Shown: positions 27,561 through 34,901 of the stretch, one piece after another
How the letters are laid out: the number at the start of each line of letters is the position of its first letter
How positions within the stretch are numbered: the first letter of the stretch is position 1
DNA from: Verrucomicrobiaceae bacterium
GTDB lineage: Bacteria > Verrucomicrobiota > Verrucomicrobiia > Verrucomicrobiales > Verrucomicrobiaceae
Assembly: GCA_016795465.1 (NCBI GenBank)
Contig: JAEUHK010000066.1
Location: 19,273-83,272 of the forward strand
DNA: 64,000 nt
Direction of reading: 5' to 3'
Translations under genes and position numbers: made by a program
Notes under the pieces: generated by a model
Seen by the model: the letters and a program-made list of their open reading frames with translations, nothing else
Told to the model about the DNA's origin: nothing
Database searches by the model: none

Positions 27561-28454
27561 TCAAAGACGCCTGTCCCCGGTTTTCCGCCGTGGCTTGACT
27601 TCGCCAGCCTTCTTGCGCCGTGCCCGTTCCTTGGCCGGGAACTTGCCGCCCACCATCTCTTCGATGGCTCCGGCAGCTTTGAGGATGTGTTCGAGGCTGA
27701 ATGACGGCAAGGCAGTTCCAGGCTTGAGGTAGCCGGAGAGATACTTGCTGGACGCGGTGGTGAGCTTGCGGCGCGAGGCGACGAGGTAGGCGACGGCCTC
27801 GGCCTCCATCTCGCGTGTGCTCAGGTCTTCATCGCTTCGGTTATCCCAGAAATCAGTCTCGGTCCGGCCGAGATGTCCGCAGAAAAGGTGGGCGAGTTCA
27901 TGCGCCAGCGTGGCGAACTGCGCGGGACGGTCGTGGCTCTCGTTCAAGAAGATGTCATACTGGCCCGGCGTGCCGTGCTGGACGAAACCGGCTAGATCAA
28001 CGCGCAAGACGGCCTGCACCACGCGAATGCGCATCGCGGCACACAGATCGAGCAACCTTTCCCAAACCACATCCGGGACTTCTCCGGCGGCGTGGAAAGG
28101 GTCTTCCAGTTCCGCTTTCACGGCCTCGGGCAAGGCGTCCCCATAGGTGTCAGCGACATCAAAGACGAAACGCACCGGCCCCATGAATTGCAAGACGACG
28201 AGCGGGCGTGCTCCCGGCCTGACTTTGAGGCCCATTTCCGCCCATTCCCTCGCGGAGGCGATGTAGCGGGCCTTGGGATGCTGGACGTGCAGCAGCATCG
28301 CGTTGTAGGGCGCGTAACGCGGCATCCGGCTGGCGAACTCCATCAACTCCCCCAGCCTCTCAGGCGTGTGGTAGGCCAGGGCGCTTTCGATCAGCTCGTT
28401 GACGGCGGATTTGGCCTCCTCGCGCTCTTTGTCATGCAGGATCAGCATGTTCAA
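27561..28454 (-). CDS. ArdC-like N-domain plus ImmA/IrrE-type zinc metallopeptidase
   Basis: A 297-residue protein. Residues ~35-90 resemble the ArdC single-stranded-DNA-binding domain (RMPRYAPYNAMLLHVQHPKA, then SAREWAEMGLKVRPGARPLV). Residues ~165-235 carry the HExxH zinc site (H185-E186-L-A-H189) and a downstream Glu (E217 or E219 in REMEAEAVAYLVA). The C-terminus is Lys/Arg-rich (KERARRKKAGEVKPRRK). Domains of this type occur in antirestriction proteins carried by mobile DNA and in ImmA/IrrE proteases that cleave repressors. The gene is convergent with the PIN toxin (5-base gap). Whether it protects incoming DNA or relieves repression is undetermined. Confidence 0.75.
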   Translation of the reverse strand: MNMLILHDKEREEAKSAVNELIESALAYHTPERLGELMEFASRMPRYAPYNAMLLHVQHPKARYIASAREWAEMGLKVRPGARPLVVLQFMGPVRFVFDVADTYGDALPEAVKAELEDPFHAAGEVPDVVWERLLDLCAAMRIRVVQAVLRVDLAGFVQHGTPGQYDIFLNESHDRPAQFATLAHELAHLFCGHLGRTETDFWDNRSDEDLSTREMEAEAVAYLVASRRKLTTASSKYLSGYLKPGTALPSFSLEHILKAAGAIEEMVGGKFPAKERARRKKAGEVKPRRKTGDRRL

Positions 28455-28564
28455 ACTGAGCCGATGGGCACATGCTGTGCAACTTAGAACCGAGGCAGAA
28501 GGGAGTAGTCGCGATCATCAACAAAGCAAACTCACGGTAAGGATGCGTATCAATCCTCCATCAC

Positions 28565-30004
28565 TTAATCTGGTTCTGGAAAGCCCACGCTGGCCGGGTT
28601 TTTTTCGGCTAAGGCCACGAACGCATCATAGTCAAAAGGCTCGTTTTTCTCCGTGTCGAACTCTGTGATCATGATCAACTGCGTTGGAATGCCTCCTCCA
28701 TTCTGAGTCGGGTGGCTAGACTCGAACGAATATCCATCTTTGGCCTTTGCGACTTTAGCAACATGCCTCCGCCCTGAGAGTTTCCAGTTTCCCGATTTGA
28801 CGTAGTAAGGCCCCCGAGACGGCATTCCGCTCGAATTGAATTCATGAACTGCCATTGAGCGCCCATGCCAAGCCATTCCAACGAGAATGGCTCGTTTGCC
28901 GCCTTTTGACACGACCTCAGAACGTATTTCAGAGTGAATTCGATGACCTGATTGGGGATCATCATGAAGGAGCTGCGAAGGATGCGAATTCAAGTTCCAT
29001 GCCGCCCATGCTTTGCGCCAAGTTCTTGCTGGTTTGTTGCTCTTCTTGCGTCCAAACAGCCAGGAGAATAAACCGCCGCTAGTCGGTGTAGCAGTGCCAG
29101 GATTTGCCTTTGAATCCTCGGATGTCTCGATGTCAGCTTTCGCTTCGGCTGAAAATGGTTTGGACGCCGAAACCATCAAGCGTCCATTCTCAAGGTGAAA
29201 ATATGGCCGCTCTCCGACAGAAATGCCTTCCATGGCAGCATTCATCTTCTCGGCACTGCGGCGGAGGATCGTCTCTACCCCTTTGGCATACATTTGAATT
29301 TGCTGGCCGTCCTCCAACCAAGGGTTTCGGATCATTGCAATTTCTTCCATCGTCTTACCTTCGAGGGAGGCTTTGACCTCATTGGCGTAAGTTCGAGAGA
29401 TGGCGATGACTGCCGACTCAATGGCATTGCTCATTCTCTTGGCATGACGCATCCCAAGAGCATTGCGCACCAGGGTATGGATGATTTTGCGAAACGCTTG
29501 ATCCTCTTCCCGCTTTCTAGCGGATGTGGCTTCATTACGCGCTAGCATGTGTTGGTTCAATTCCGCCATGCGCTGGTCTTCCGCTGCAAGACTTGCCGCC
29601 TGTTTGAGGCGGAAGTCAGGATCGGTCTGTTTTGGTTTCGACCGGTCTATCTGCCTGTAGATCGCATTCCAGTCGCTCTTGTATGCGAACAAAATGTCCT
29701 TCATTCCAAGATAGCTCCAAAGAGCTGCCGAATACTTTCGGAATGCGCCATCGGGGCGAATTCCATCCAAAAACTGAGCCAGTTTTTCAGGGGTATTGAT
29801 TTGAGCAGCCAAAAGATCACCGGCCAAGCCAAGATATATCCAATACCGAATATCCATTCCGTTTATTAGTTCTGCGGGAAGGTCGATTTGCTGTGTTTTA
29901 TGTTTTGACCCGCTTCCATCAACCGAGTCGATTGGCGTGGACGAGACCCCTGTTAGCAAAAGCCTTTTGACGTAAGATGCCAGTTCGCTGTCGGATAAGT
30001 TCAT
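28565..30004 (-). CDS. Unrecognised 479-residue element protein
   Basis: No family is recognised. The ATG at 30004 overlaps the stop codon of the upstream HTH gene (ATGA), which fixes the start and implies a two-gene unit; the frame itself is open further to 30151. No signal peptide or membrane span is seen. Residues ~1-95 contain Trp/Tyr-rich helices (GMDIRYWIYLGLAGDLLAAQ). Residues ~120-260 are long charged helices. A linker with GGLFSWLFGRKKSNKP lies near 315-330. The C-terminal ~150 residues are Gly/Ser/His/Trp-rich and may be a separate beta domain (GKRAILVGMAWHGRSMAVHE, SGNWKLSGRRHVAKV). Base composition is lower in GC than the element's replication genes. A defence or cargo role is possible but unsupported. 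Confidence 0.7.
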   Translation of the reverse strand: MNLSDSELASYVKRLLLTGVSSTPIDSVDGSGSKHKTQQIDLPAELINGMDIRYWIYLGLAGDLLAAQINTPEKLAQFLDGIRPDGAFRKYSAALWSYLGMKDILFAYKSDWNAIYRQIDRSKPKQTDPDFRLKQAASLAAEDQRMAELNQHMLARNEATSARKREEDQAFRKIIHTLVRNALGMRHAKRMSNAIESAVIAISRTYANEVKASLEGKTMEEIAMIRNPWLEDGQQIQMYAKGVETILRRSAEKMNAAMEGISVGERPYFHLENGRLMVSASKPFSAEAKADIETSEDSKANPGTATPTSGGLFSWLFGRKKSNKPARTWRKAWAAWNLNSHPSQLLHDDPQSGHRIHSEIRSEVVSKGGKRAILVGMAWHGRSMAVHEFNSSGMPSRGPYYVKSGNWKLSGRRHVAKVAKAKDGYSFESSHPTQNGGGIPTQLIMITEFDTEKNEPFDYDAFVALAEKNPASVGFPEPD

Positions 30005-30465
30005 GCGTTTCGTGTGTACATGGCCGGGAAGCGTTCTTTGACGGCTTGGGCGATCTCCTCCGGGGTCGAGGGCTTCACTGTTGGCAGCGTGGCGGGACGA
30101 TTGGAGTTTTCGAGGTTCAGGCCGAACAGCTTGATCATGGATTCGAGGCATCTGAGTTGCAGCAGCGTCCCACGATAGCGGTCTGGCAGACTGCCAGCCT
30201 CCAAATAGGTAGCTTCCAGCCGCGCTTCGACCTTCGCACGCATCACGACGAGTTCCTTCTTGGATAGCGGGGCGTTTTGCTCGATGCGAGTCATGCGCCG
30301 TGCCAGATAGCGCGAGACTCGGGTGGGGGAGATGCGGAGCCGTTCGGCAATCTGCACCTGCTTGAAGCCTTCAAGTGAGAGCTTCCAAGCCTGCTCTTCA
30401 ACCTCAATGCCATGCACACGCTGGCGGCGTGCGCGGCGAGCTAGTTGGCGAGGCTGATGAAGCAT
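30001..30465 (-). CDS. Helix-turn-helix DNA-binding protein of the element
   Basis: A 154-residue basic protein. A helix-turn-helix lies at about residues 28-58 (LSLEGFKQVQIAERLRISPT, then RVSRYLARRM). The second half is helical, with GTLLQLRCLESMIKLFGLN near residue 105, a phrase type often seen at the end of small-terminase-like HTH proteins. The first ~18 residues are strongly basic. It overlaps the unknown 479-residue gene by four bases and is probably its regulator or DNA-recognition partner. A small-terminase-like role is an alternative, but no large terminase gene is present. Confidence 0.65.
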   Translation of the reverse strand: MLHQPRQLARRARRQRVHGIEVEEQAWKLSLEGFKQVQIAERLRISPTRVSRYLARRMTRIEQNAPLSKKELVVMRAKVEARLEATYLEAGSLPDRYRGTLLQLRCLESMIKLFGLNLENSNRPATLPTVKPSTPEEIAQAVKERFPAMYTRNA

Positions 30466-30599
30466 GGCGTCATTCTTGGTTCAGGCTGGCATCCCGCAAG
30501 TCCATTCGTGGCGCAATGAAATCGGAGACATGCAGGCAGGTGGCGGGGGCTGTAAGTGCGTCTGCACCTTTGTTTCCAGGGTGCGCGGCACTTTTCGGC

Positions 30600-30714
30600 T
30601 TCGTTTCCGGTTCGTTTCCAAAACAGGGATTCGTTTCCAGTTCGTTTCCATCTTGTTTCCGCCGATCACTCTTCGTTTCCCGTTTCCACCTCTAGAGCGG
30701 GAAACGGGAAACGA
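30600..30714. repeat. Iteron-like TTCGTTTCC repeats with a 15-bp hairpin
   Basis: TTCGTTTCC occurs at 30600, 30611, 30630, 30641 and 30672, with shorter copies at 30653 and 30681. TCGTTTCCCGTTTCC (30673-30687) pairs perfectly with its reverse complement at 30700-30714 across 12 bases. The block lies just after the RepA-like ATPase stop, in the 256-base gap before the HTH gene. It resembles an iteron origin for a plasmid-type initiator; the hairpin could also end transcription of the replication genes. The first 95 bases of the gap (30466-30560) show nothing further. Confidence 0.7.
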
Positions 30715-30721
30715 GATTTCG

Positions 30722-31750
30722 TCATGGGGTTTCAACGGCTTCATAGTCACGTCCTTTCTTGCGCACGAGTCCTGCACTGATGAGTTTCTTTGTCCACTTG
30801 CTGACCGTGCCAGATTTCACGCCGAGCATCTCGGCGAGTTCTGACGCACTGCCGATACCATCGCGTATATGGGCCAGCAAAGCGTCGGTGCCGTTATACG
30901 ACTCGCAGGCGATGGTGATACCCTTTCCATCGTCCGAGAGAGTCCAGCGAAGCGGCTGCGCATCCCGTCCTTGGCAGTTTCGGCATTTCGAGAAGCTGGT
31001 GACGAACTGTTTGCACCTCGCCCCCTCCTCACTGGCATCCCTGAGGCTTAGAATCCAGTGGGCCGGGTCTTCCCGCCGGGAGCCTCCGCGCATCTCTCCT
31101 CCCCGGCCCGCGTGATGCACGATCATCACCGTAATCCCTCGACGGCGGAGACTCAGGAGCCAGTCCTTAATCTTGTCGAAGTCGTCATTTTCATTCTCCC
31201 TCATGCCATTCTGGCTCGTGCTCAGATTGTCGATCACAAACATGGAGCCGTCTGGTAGCATCTGAGACAGTCCGGCCTGATGGGCAGGGTTTGCAATGTT
31301 CACACTGATGGCTTGCTCCATGTAGAGATGCTCATTGCTCAACCATTTGAAGTTTGGAGACAGGATGCCGATCCTTCGAGCGCGGTCTTGCACGTCGGGC
31401 AGGTTCATCTCAGCATCGAAGTAGAAGACGGGGCGTGAATCTTCTCCATTGTCCCATGCGCCGAGTTTGCAGCCCTCCGCAACCGCATTGCCTATGAGCA
31501 TGGCGAGCCAGGTCTTGCCATGACCACGAGGAGCAAACAAATAGCCTAGATCACCTTCGCGGAGCCATGCGCCCAGGAGTCGGCGGCGTGGTGTCATCTC
31601 CTTGCTTGCCAAGGTATCGGCCGCCAGCAGCGAACGAGCAAAGTCAGGTGGTTGCTGGACTGCGCCGCTGGTCCCTGCTTGCGGCTGGGTGCTCGGCTTG
31701 AAGGCAGGCCGCTGTTTGAGTGAGGCGGTTAAATCATCGGTGGCGTTCAT
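30722..31750 (-). CDS. RepA-like RecA-fold AAA ATPase with winged-helix tail
   Basis: A 342-residue ATPase. The Walker A motif is APRGHGKT (K79) and the Walker B is MFVIDNLST near residue 168. A sensor-like VMIVHHAGRGGEMRGG follows. This is the pattern of RepA/AAA_25 helicases from plasmids such as RSF1010. The C-terminal ~60 residues form a winged helix (SASELAEMLGVKSGTVSKWT, KKLISAGLVRKKGRDYE) that could bind origin DNA. Its ATG overlaps the primase-like stop (ATGA at 31747-31750). Iteron-like repeats lie directly after its stop codon. The set suggests the element can replicate after excision. Confidence 0.83.
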   Translation of the reverse strand: MNATDDLTASLKQRPAFKPSTQPQAGTSGAVQQPPDFARSLLAADTLASKEMTPRRRLLGAWLREGDLGYLFAPRGHGKTWLAMLIGNAVAEGCKLGAWDNGEDSRPVFYFDAEMNLPDVQDRARRIGILSPNFKWLSNEHLYMEQAISVNIANPAHQAGLSQMLPDGSMFVIDNLSTSQNGMRENENDDFDKIKDWLLSLRRRGITVMIVHHAGRGGEMRGGSRREDPAHWILSLRDASEEGARCKQFVTSFSKCRNCQGRDAQPLRWTLSDDGKGITIACESYNGTDALLAHIRDGIGSASELAEMLGVKSGTVSKWTKKLISAGLVRKKGRDYEAVETP

Positions 31751-32709
31751 TGGAAAAGCGAGTTGAGGGTTTCGAGATGCGATTCAGGCGCGGCGACGAC
31801 CTCGCCCAGGTCTTTGAATCCATTGGGTAGCGCGAAGGCATCCACCCTCGCGCCAGCGCCCTCCAAGTCTGCCAGCCATGAGGCAGCGGCGTTCAACCCG
31901 GCCTCGTCGGCATCGGGCACAATTCGGACGTGACGACCTGCCAGGCGTGCCAGCAAGCCGGGATCACGGGCAAAGCGTGAACTGGCGCTGGTGGCGGCCA
32001 GGATGCTCCACGTTTCCTCCACATTGACCAAGGTGAAGGCAGCGAGGGCTTCGACGAGGCCGATAGCACCCTCGACAAGCAAGACGTGGCTGGTAGCGCC
32101 AAGCCAGCTTTGGCCGATGAATGCGCCTTCGCTGCTGGGGAGATTCTTGGCCTTGATCGTGGTGCCATCGGCTCGGGTGAAGGGTTGACCATCGAGACGG
32201 CGTGCCTGCGCAAAGGTGCCCTCTTGGATGATGCAGCAACGATGGCCCTCCACCTCTGCGCCTTTCAGGAATCCCCAGCGGTGAGCAAGATCAACGGCAT
32301 CCGGCAGGATGCGGCGCAGGGTGGCGATGGCGATGATCCCCGCAGGCTTGAGCGCGTGGAACTCCGGCCACGCTTTGCGCTGGCGGGCCTTCCTTTCGGA
32401 CTCGCTTTCAAAGTCGGGCGCTGTGGAATCCCGCCACGGCGGAGCATCCTCGCCAAGCAGATAGCCGGGCGGCTTGCCAGACGATGCGGCGGCACTGCGG
32501 AGCTTGTGGCGGAGTTCGGATTCCGTCCAAGGGGGCAGGCATCCTTGGTTCCAAGAGGCGAGCAATGGGAATGCCTCCTCCTGACTGAGATTGAAGCCTT
32601 TGATGAGCGCCACTGCGGCGGCGAAGGCGGCGGCATGGCCTCCTTGACCGGACACAGACACGGGCATCCTCGCCAGATAAGCGCTGGCACGCTCTAAAGT
32701 GGATTGCAT
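31747..32709 (-). CDS. Toprim/primase-like protein of the element
   Basis: A 320-residue protein. The N-terminal ~100 residues (GGHAAAFAAAVALIKGFNLS, EEAFPLLASWNQGCLPPWTE, ELRHKLRSA) match the primase-associated alpha-helical segment common in phage and plasmid primases. The C-terminal half has toprim motifs: HVLLVEGAIGLVEAL (catalytic Glu) and HVRIVPDADEAGLNAA (DxD). It should bind Mg and act in primer synthesis or as a helicase-linked primase with the downstream ATPase, to which it is translationally coupled. The frame is open to 33084, but the ATG at 32709 begins the conserved region. A zinc-binding domain is not seen. Confidence 0.8.
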   Translation of the reverse strand: MQSTLERASAYLARMPVSVSGQGGHAAAFAAAVALIKGFNLSQEEAFPLLASWNQGCLPPWTESELRHKLRSAAASSGKPPGYLLGEDAPPWRDSTAPDFESESERKARQRKAWPEFHALKPAGIIAIATLRRILPDAVDLAHRWGFLKGAEVEGHRCCIIQEGTFAQARRLDGQPFTRADGTTIKAKNLPSSEGAFIGQSWLGATSHVLLVEGAIGLVEALAAFTLVNVEETWSILAATSASSRFARDPGLLARLAGRHVRIVPDADEAGLNAAASWLADLEGAGARVDAFALPNGFKDLGEVVAAPESHLETLNSLFQ

Positions 32710-32810
32710 GGAGTGAGATGAAAGGTTGAAACCCGCCTCCGGCACTGGTATCCCTGTCCCCACATACACAAAACGCGGGGTCGTGGCGGAAGCTGCGGCC
32801 TCGTTTTTGT

Positions 32811-33041
32811 TTAGTCGGCGAGTGAGTTCAGGTAGGCGCGGATGCTTTCGAGGTCGAAGAGGCGGCGGCCTCGCGTGTTGCCTCGTTTGCGAACGCTGAT
32901 GGAGCGGATTCGACCTTCTTCGACTAGCTCGTAGAGACTGCTGCGGCTGATGTTGAAGAGGGCACGGCAGGTGCGGTGGTCGCCGAACTCGGGCTTTGAA
33001 ATGACTTCGGCAGATTGGGCGATTTGGAAGGATGCGGACAT
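32811..33041 (-). CDS. Excisionase-like helix-turn-helix protein
   Basis: A 76-residue protein of the MerR/excisionase HTH_17 type. Key blocks are FGDHRTCRALFNISRSSLYE and LVEEGRIRSISVRKRGNTRG, ending RRLFDLESIRAYLNSL. Such small proteins bend DNA at attachment sites and direct excision by tyrosine integrases, or regulate element genes. The ATG at 33041 is preferred over the longer frame reaching 33125, because the added segment overlaps a palindrome and shows no conservation pattern. It sits between primase and integrase. Confidence 0.8.
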   Translation of the reverse strand: MSASFQIAQSAEVISKPEFGDHRTCRALFNISRSSLYELVEEGRIRSISVRKRGNTRGRRLFDLESIRAYLNSLAD

Positions 33042-33420
33042 GGTATTGCGTGAATTTGAGGCTGCGGGTGTCCTGATCGTGCATGGACGATCAGGGGCGG
33101 TGGGGTGCGGCTCCTGAGCAGGCATGGTGTGGTCCCCATGCTGTCACTGGTGCTCGCGTCGCTAGGACTGGGCGATGTCTTGGATGACCAAGCATCGGGA
33201 GTCCCGGCATTTGACCCGGAAGTCTCGCCGTGTGACCGGGGAGAGGCGGAATCGGTGGCTCCTCGCCTTCTCGGTCCGCGTTATGGTGCACGCTAAAACA
33301 TCGAAAACTTGGCCTGAACCCTTCTGGCGATATGCTCGGGCCAGGAAGGTCAGCCCCATGACTGGGTAAGATTTCCGACAGTCAAACACAATTTGGAAAA
33401 TCGGCGCAAAGCCGTGGACA
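33042..33420. promoter_or_regulatory. Gap between excisionase and integrase genes with a 9-bp inverted repeat
   Basis: CCTGATCGT (33072-33080) and ACGATCAGG (33087-33095) form a perfect inverted repeat with a 6-base centre, 30 bases upstream of the excisionase start, a good operator position. The rest of the stretch contains several short overlapping frames on both strands, none with a convincing start or domain. No other feature is visible. Confidence 0.5.
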
Positions 33421-34737
33421 TCACTGGGCCTTTTTTCGCTGGAGCGAGGGCACTGCATCGACGGCGCGGCGGAGAGCTGTCAGCTCGGCATGGGTGTATC
33501 CGGCATTGGTCTTTGCATCGACATGGCCGACAAGCTTCATGCGTGTCTCCTGCGAGATGCCGCCGTTGAACATGGAAGAGTTGAAGGTGTGTCGCAGGCT
33601 ATGGAAGGAGCGCGAATGCGCGGAACGGCCCGCTTTGCCTTCGACGTGTTCGCGTTTCTGGCCGCGTGAAACGCCTGCGGCCTCCATGATGCGGGTGAAT
33701 CGTGCGGAGAGGCCGTTGTTTCCCGCGATGCTGACACGCGCCAGCGTTGGGAATACCGGGGCCGCTAGATCGGCAGGAAGGTCTTTGCCCTCGAAGTAGC
33801 GCACCAGCTCGGCGTGCATGGGCAGCGTGATCACGGCCTTTTCCCCTTCCTTGGCGCGTTTCTTCCGGCTCGTTTTCTGCGGAAGGAAGCGCATGACTTT
33901 GTCCTGCGTGTCGATGCTGCCCCGCGTGATGCGTGCGGCGTCTCCCAAGCGCATCCCGCCAAACGCGCCAAGGAGGATGACACCGCGCCAGTCTTCGGAA
34001 GGTGACTTGGCGAGGAGCTTGGAGACCTCGGCGAAGGTGAACGGCTCGCGGCTGGTGGAGTCTTCCTCGGGCAGATCGTCCAGATTGTCTGCCGGTGAGC
34101 GGGTAATGTGTCCTTCCGCCACGGCAGCCAGGAGGGCGCTGTTCACGTCCTTGATGTAATGATTGGAGGTCTTGGCGGTGCGGCCCTCCGCGTTGAGCTT
34201 GTCGCGAAACTCGCGGAGCTTGCCAATGGTGAGGGAATCGAGCGGTAAGGCGGCCTGCTCCTCGCCCAAGTGCGTGAGGATGGCCTTAATGCTGGCCTTG
34301 TAGCGTGCCTGCGTGGCGGGCTTCGTCGTGCCTTCCTTTTGCTTGAGCCATTCGCCAAACCAGCCTGCGATGGTCTTTTCTGCGGGCAGTGTCTCGCCCG
34401 TGCTGGCCTCCACCAGCCTGCGGATGAAGTCGCGCCCCAGATTGGCCGTGAGGCGCTTTTGCGCGGCCTTGTCCGCTGCCTCGCGGAGAATGGCGAGGAT
34501 ACGCTGGGAGCCGTCCTCCCCCGCGCCAGCTTGTTTGAAGGCGTTCTGCTCAAACTCCAAGGCCACCTTGAGCGCCTCCTGCCGGGCTTTTTCCTGCTCT
34601 CGCAGTGTTTGGGGAATCGGCACTTTCGTGACCTGCTTTACGAGCTTCCAGCCCTTGTTGCCTTGGGCATCCGTGGTGGGCAGACGGAAGGCTGCATAGT
34701 AGAACAAAGAACCGGGGCGGGTGAAGACGCTAGCCAT
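33421..34737 (-). CDS. Tyrosine recombinase (integrase)
   Basis: A 438-residue phage-type integrase. The catalytic set is visible: R263 (GAFGGMRLGDAARI), H379 and R382 (SFHSLRHTFNSSM), H405 (LVGHVDAK) and the nucleophile Y414 (NAGYTHAEL). The SAM-like core-binding domain covers ~115-215 (TIAGWFGEWLKQKEG, NHYIKDVNSALL). It catalyses recombination between the tRNA-Lys 3' end and the element's attP, producing the 31-bp repeats seen here. The start ATG at 34737 lies one base from a 19-bp repeat that recurs near attL, so integrase binding there could control its own promoter. No frameshift or missing catalytic residue is seen, so the element may be active. Confidence 0.94.
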   Translation of the reverse strand: MASVFTRPGSLFYYAAFRLPTTDAQGNKGWKLVKQVTKVPIPQTLREQEKARQEALKVALEFEQNAFKQAGAGEDGSQRILAILREAADKAAQKRLTANLGRDFIRRLVEASTGETLPAEKTIAGWFGEWLKQKEGTTKPATQARYKASIKAILTHLGEEQAALPLDSLTIGKLREFRDKLNAEGRTAKTSNHYIKDVNSALLAAVAEGHITRSPADNLDDLPEEDSTSREPFTFAEVSKLLAKSPSEDWRGVILLGAFGGMRLGDAARITRGSIDTQDKVMRFLPQKTSRKKRAKEGEKAVITLPMHAELVRYFEGKDLPADLAAPVFPTLARVSIAGNNGLSARFTRIMEAAGVSRGQKREHVEGKAGRSAHSRSFHSLRHTFNSSMFNGGISQETRMKLVGHVDAKTNAGYTHAELTALRRAVDAVPSLQRKKAQ

Positions 34738-34738
34738 G

Positions 34739-34757
34739 TGGGAACATTATGGGAACA
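34739..34757 (+). repeat. 19-bp subterminal direct repeat, right copy
   Basis: Identical to 26747-26765. Further TGGGAACA-type boxes follow before attR: an inverted GTTCCCA at 34775 and TGGGAACA at 34806. ATACACC/GGTGTAT (34824-34839) is a separate perfect inverted repeat next to attR. Confidence 0.75.
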
Positions 34758-34843
34758 TCCGAGCTTGTCCACCGTGTTCCCACAAAGTTCTCTCTCCTAG
34801 TGAAATGGGAACAAATTAGCTAAATACACCGGGGTGTATCGAA

Positions 34844-34874
34844 TCGAGGGTTCGATCCCCTCCCTGCGCACCAT
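34844..34874 (+). other. attR of the integrative element (31-bp core)
   Basis: Identical to the 3' end of tRNA-Lys at 26666-26696. It is the displaced original 3' end of the tRNA gene and marks the right border of the element. Confidence 0.93.
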
Positions 34875-34901
34875 TTCTGACGAATCAGAAAGTCCCGAGC
34901 A

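Larger units (their letters stand above)
26666..34874. mobile_element. 8.2-kb integrative element in tRNA-Lys
   Basis: The element is bounded by the 31-bp direct repeats, about 8,178 bases from repeat to repeat. Cargo from left: VapBC-like pair, ArdC/ImmA-type protein, unknown 479-residue protein, HTH protein, iteron region, RepA-like ATPase, toprim/primase-like protein, excisionase-like protein and tyrosine integrase. No conjugation, relaxase, capsid or terminase-large gene is visible, so it resembles a replicating genomic island or satellite rather than an ICE or prophage. The integrase lies at the end away from the tRNA gene. Confidence 0.88.

Noticed and set aside
30464..30844. Plus-strand 126-residue frame
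   Set aside because: Its middle is a translation of the TTCGTTTCC repeats, and it overlaps the ATPase gene on the other strand.
33162..33458. 98-residue minus-strand frame between integrase and excisionase
   Set aside because: Overlaps the 3' end of the integrase, lacks a convincing start, and shows no family pattern, so it is left as non-coding.
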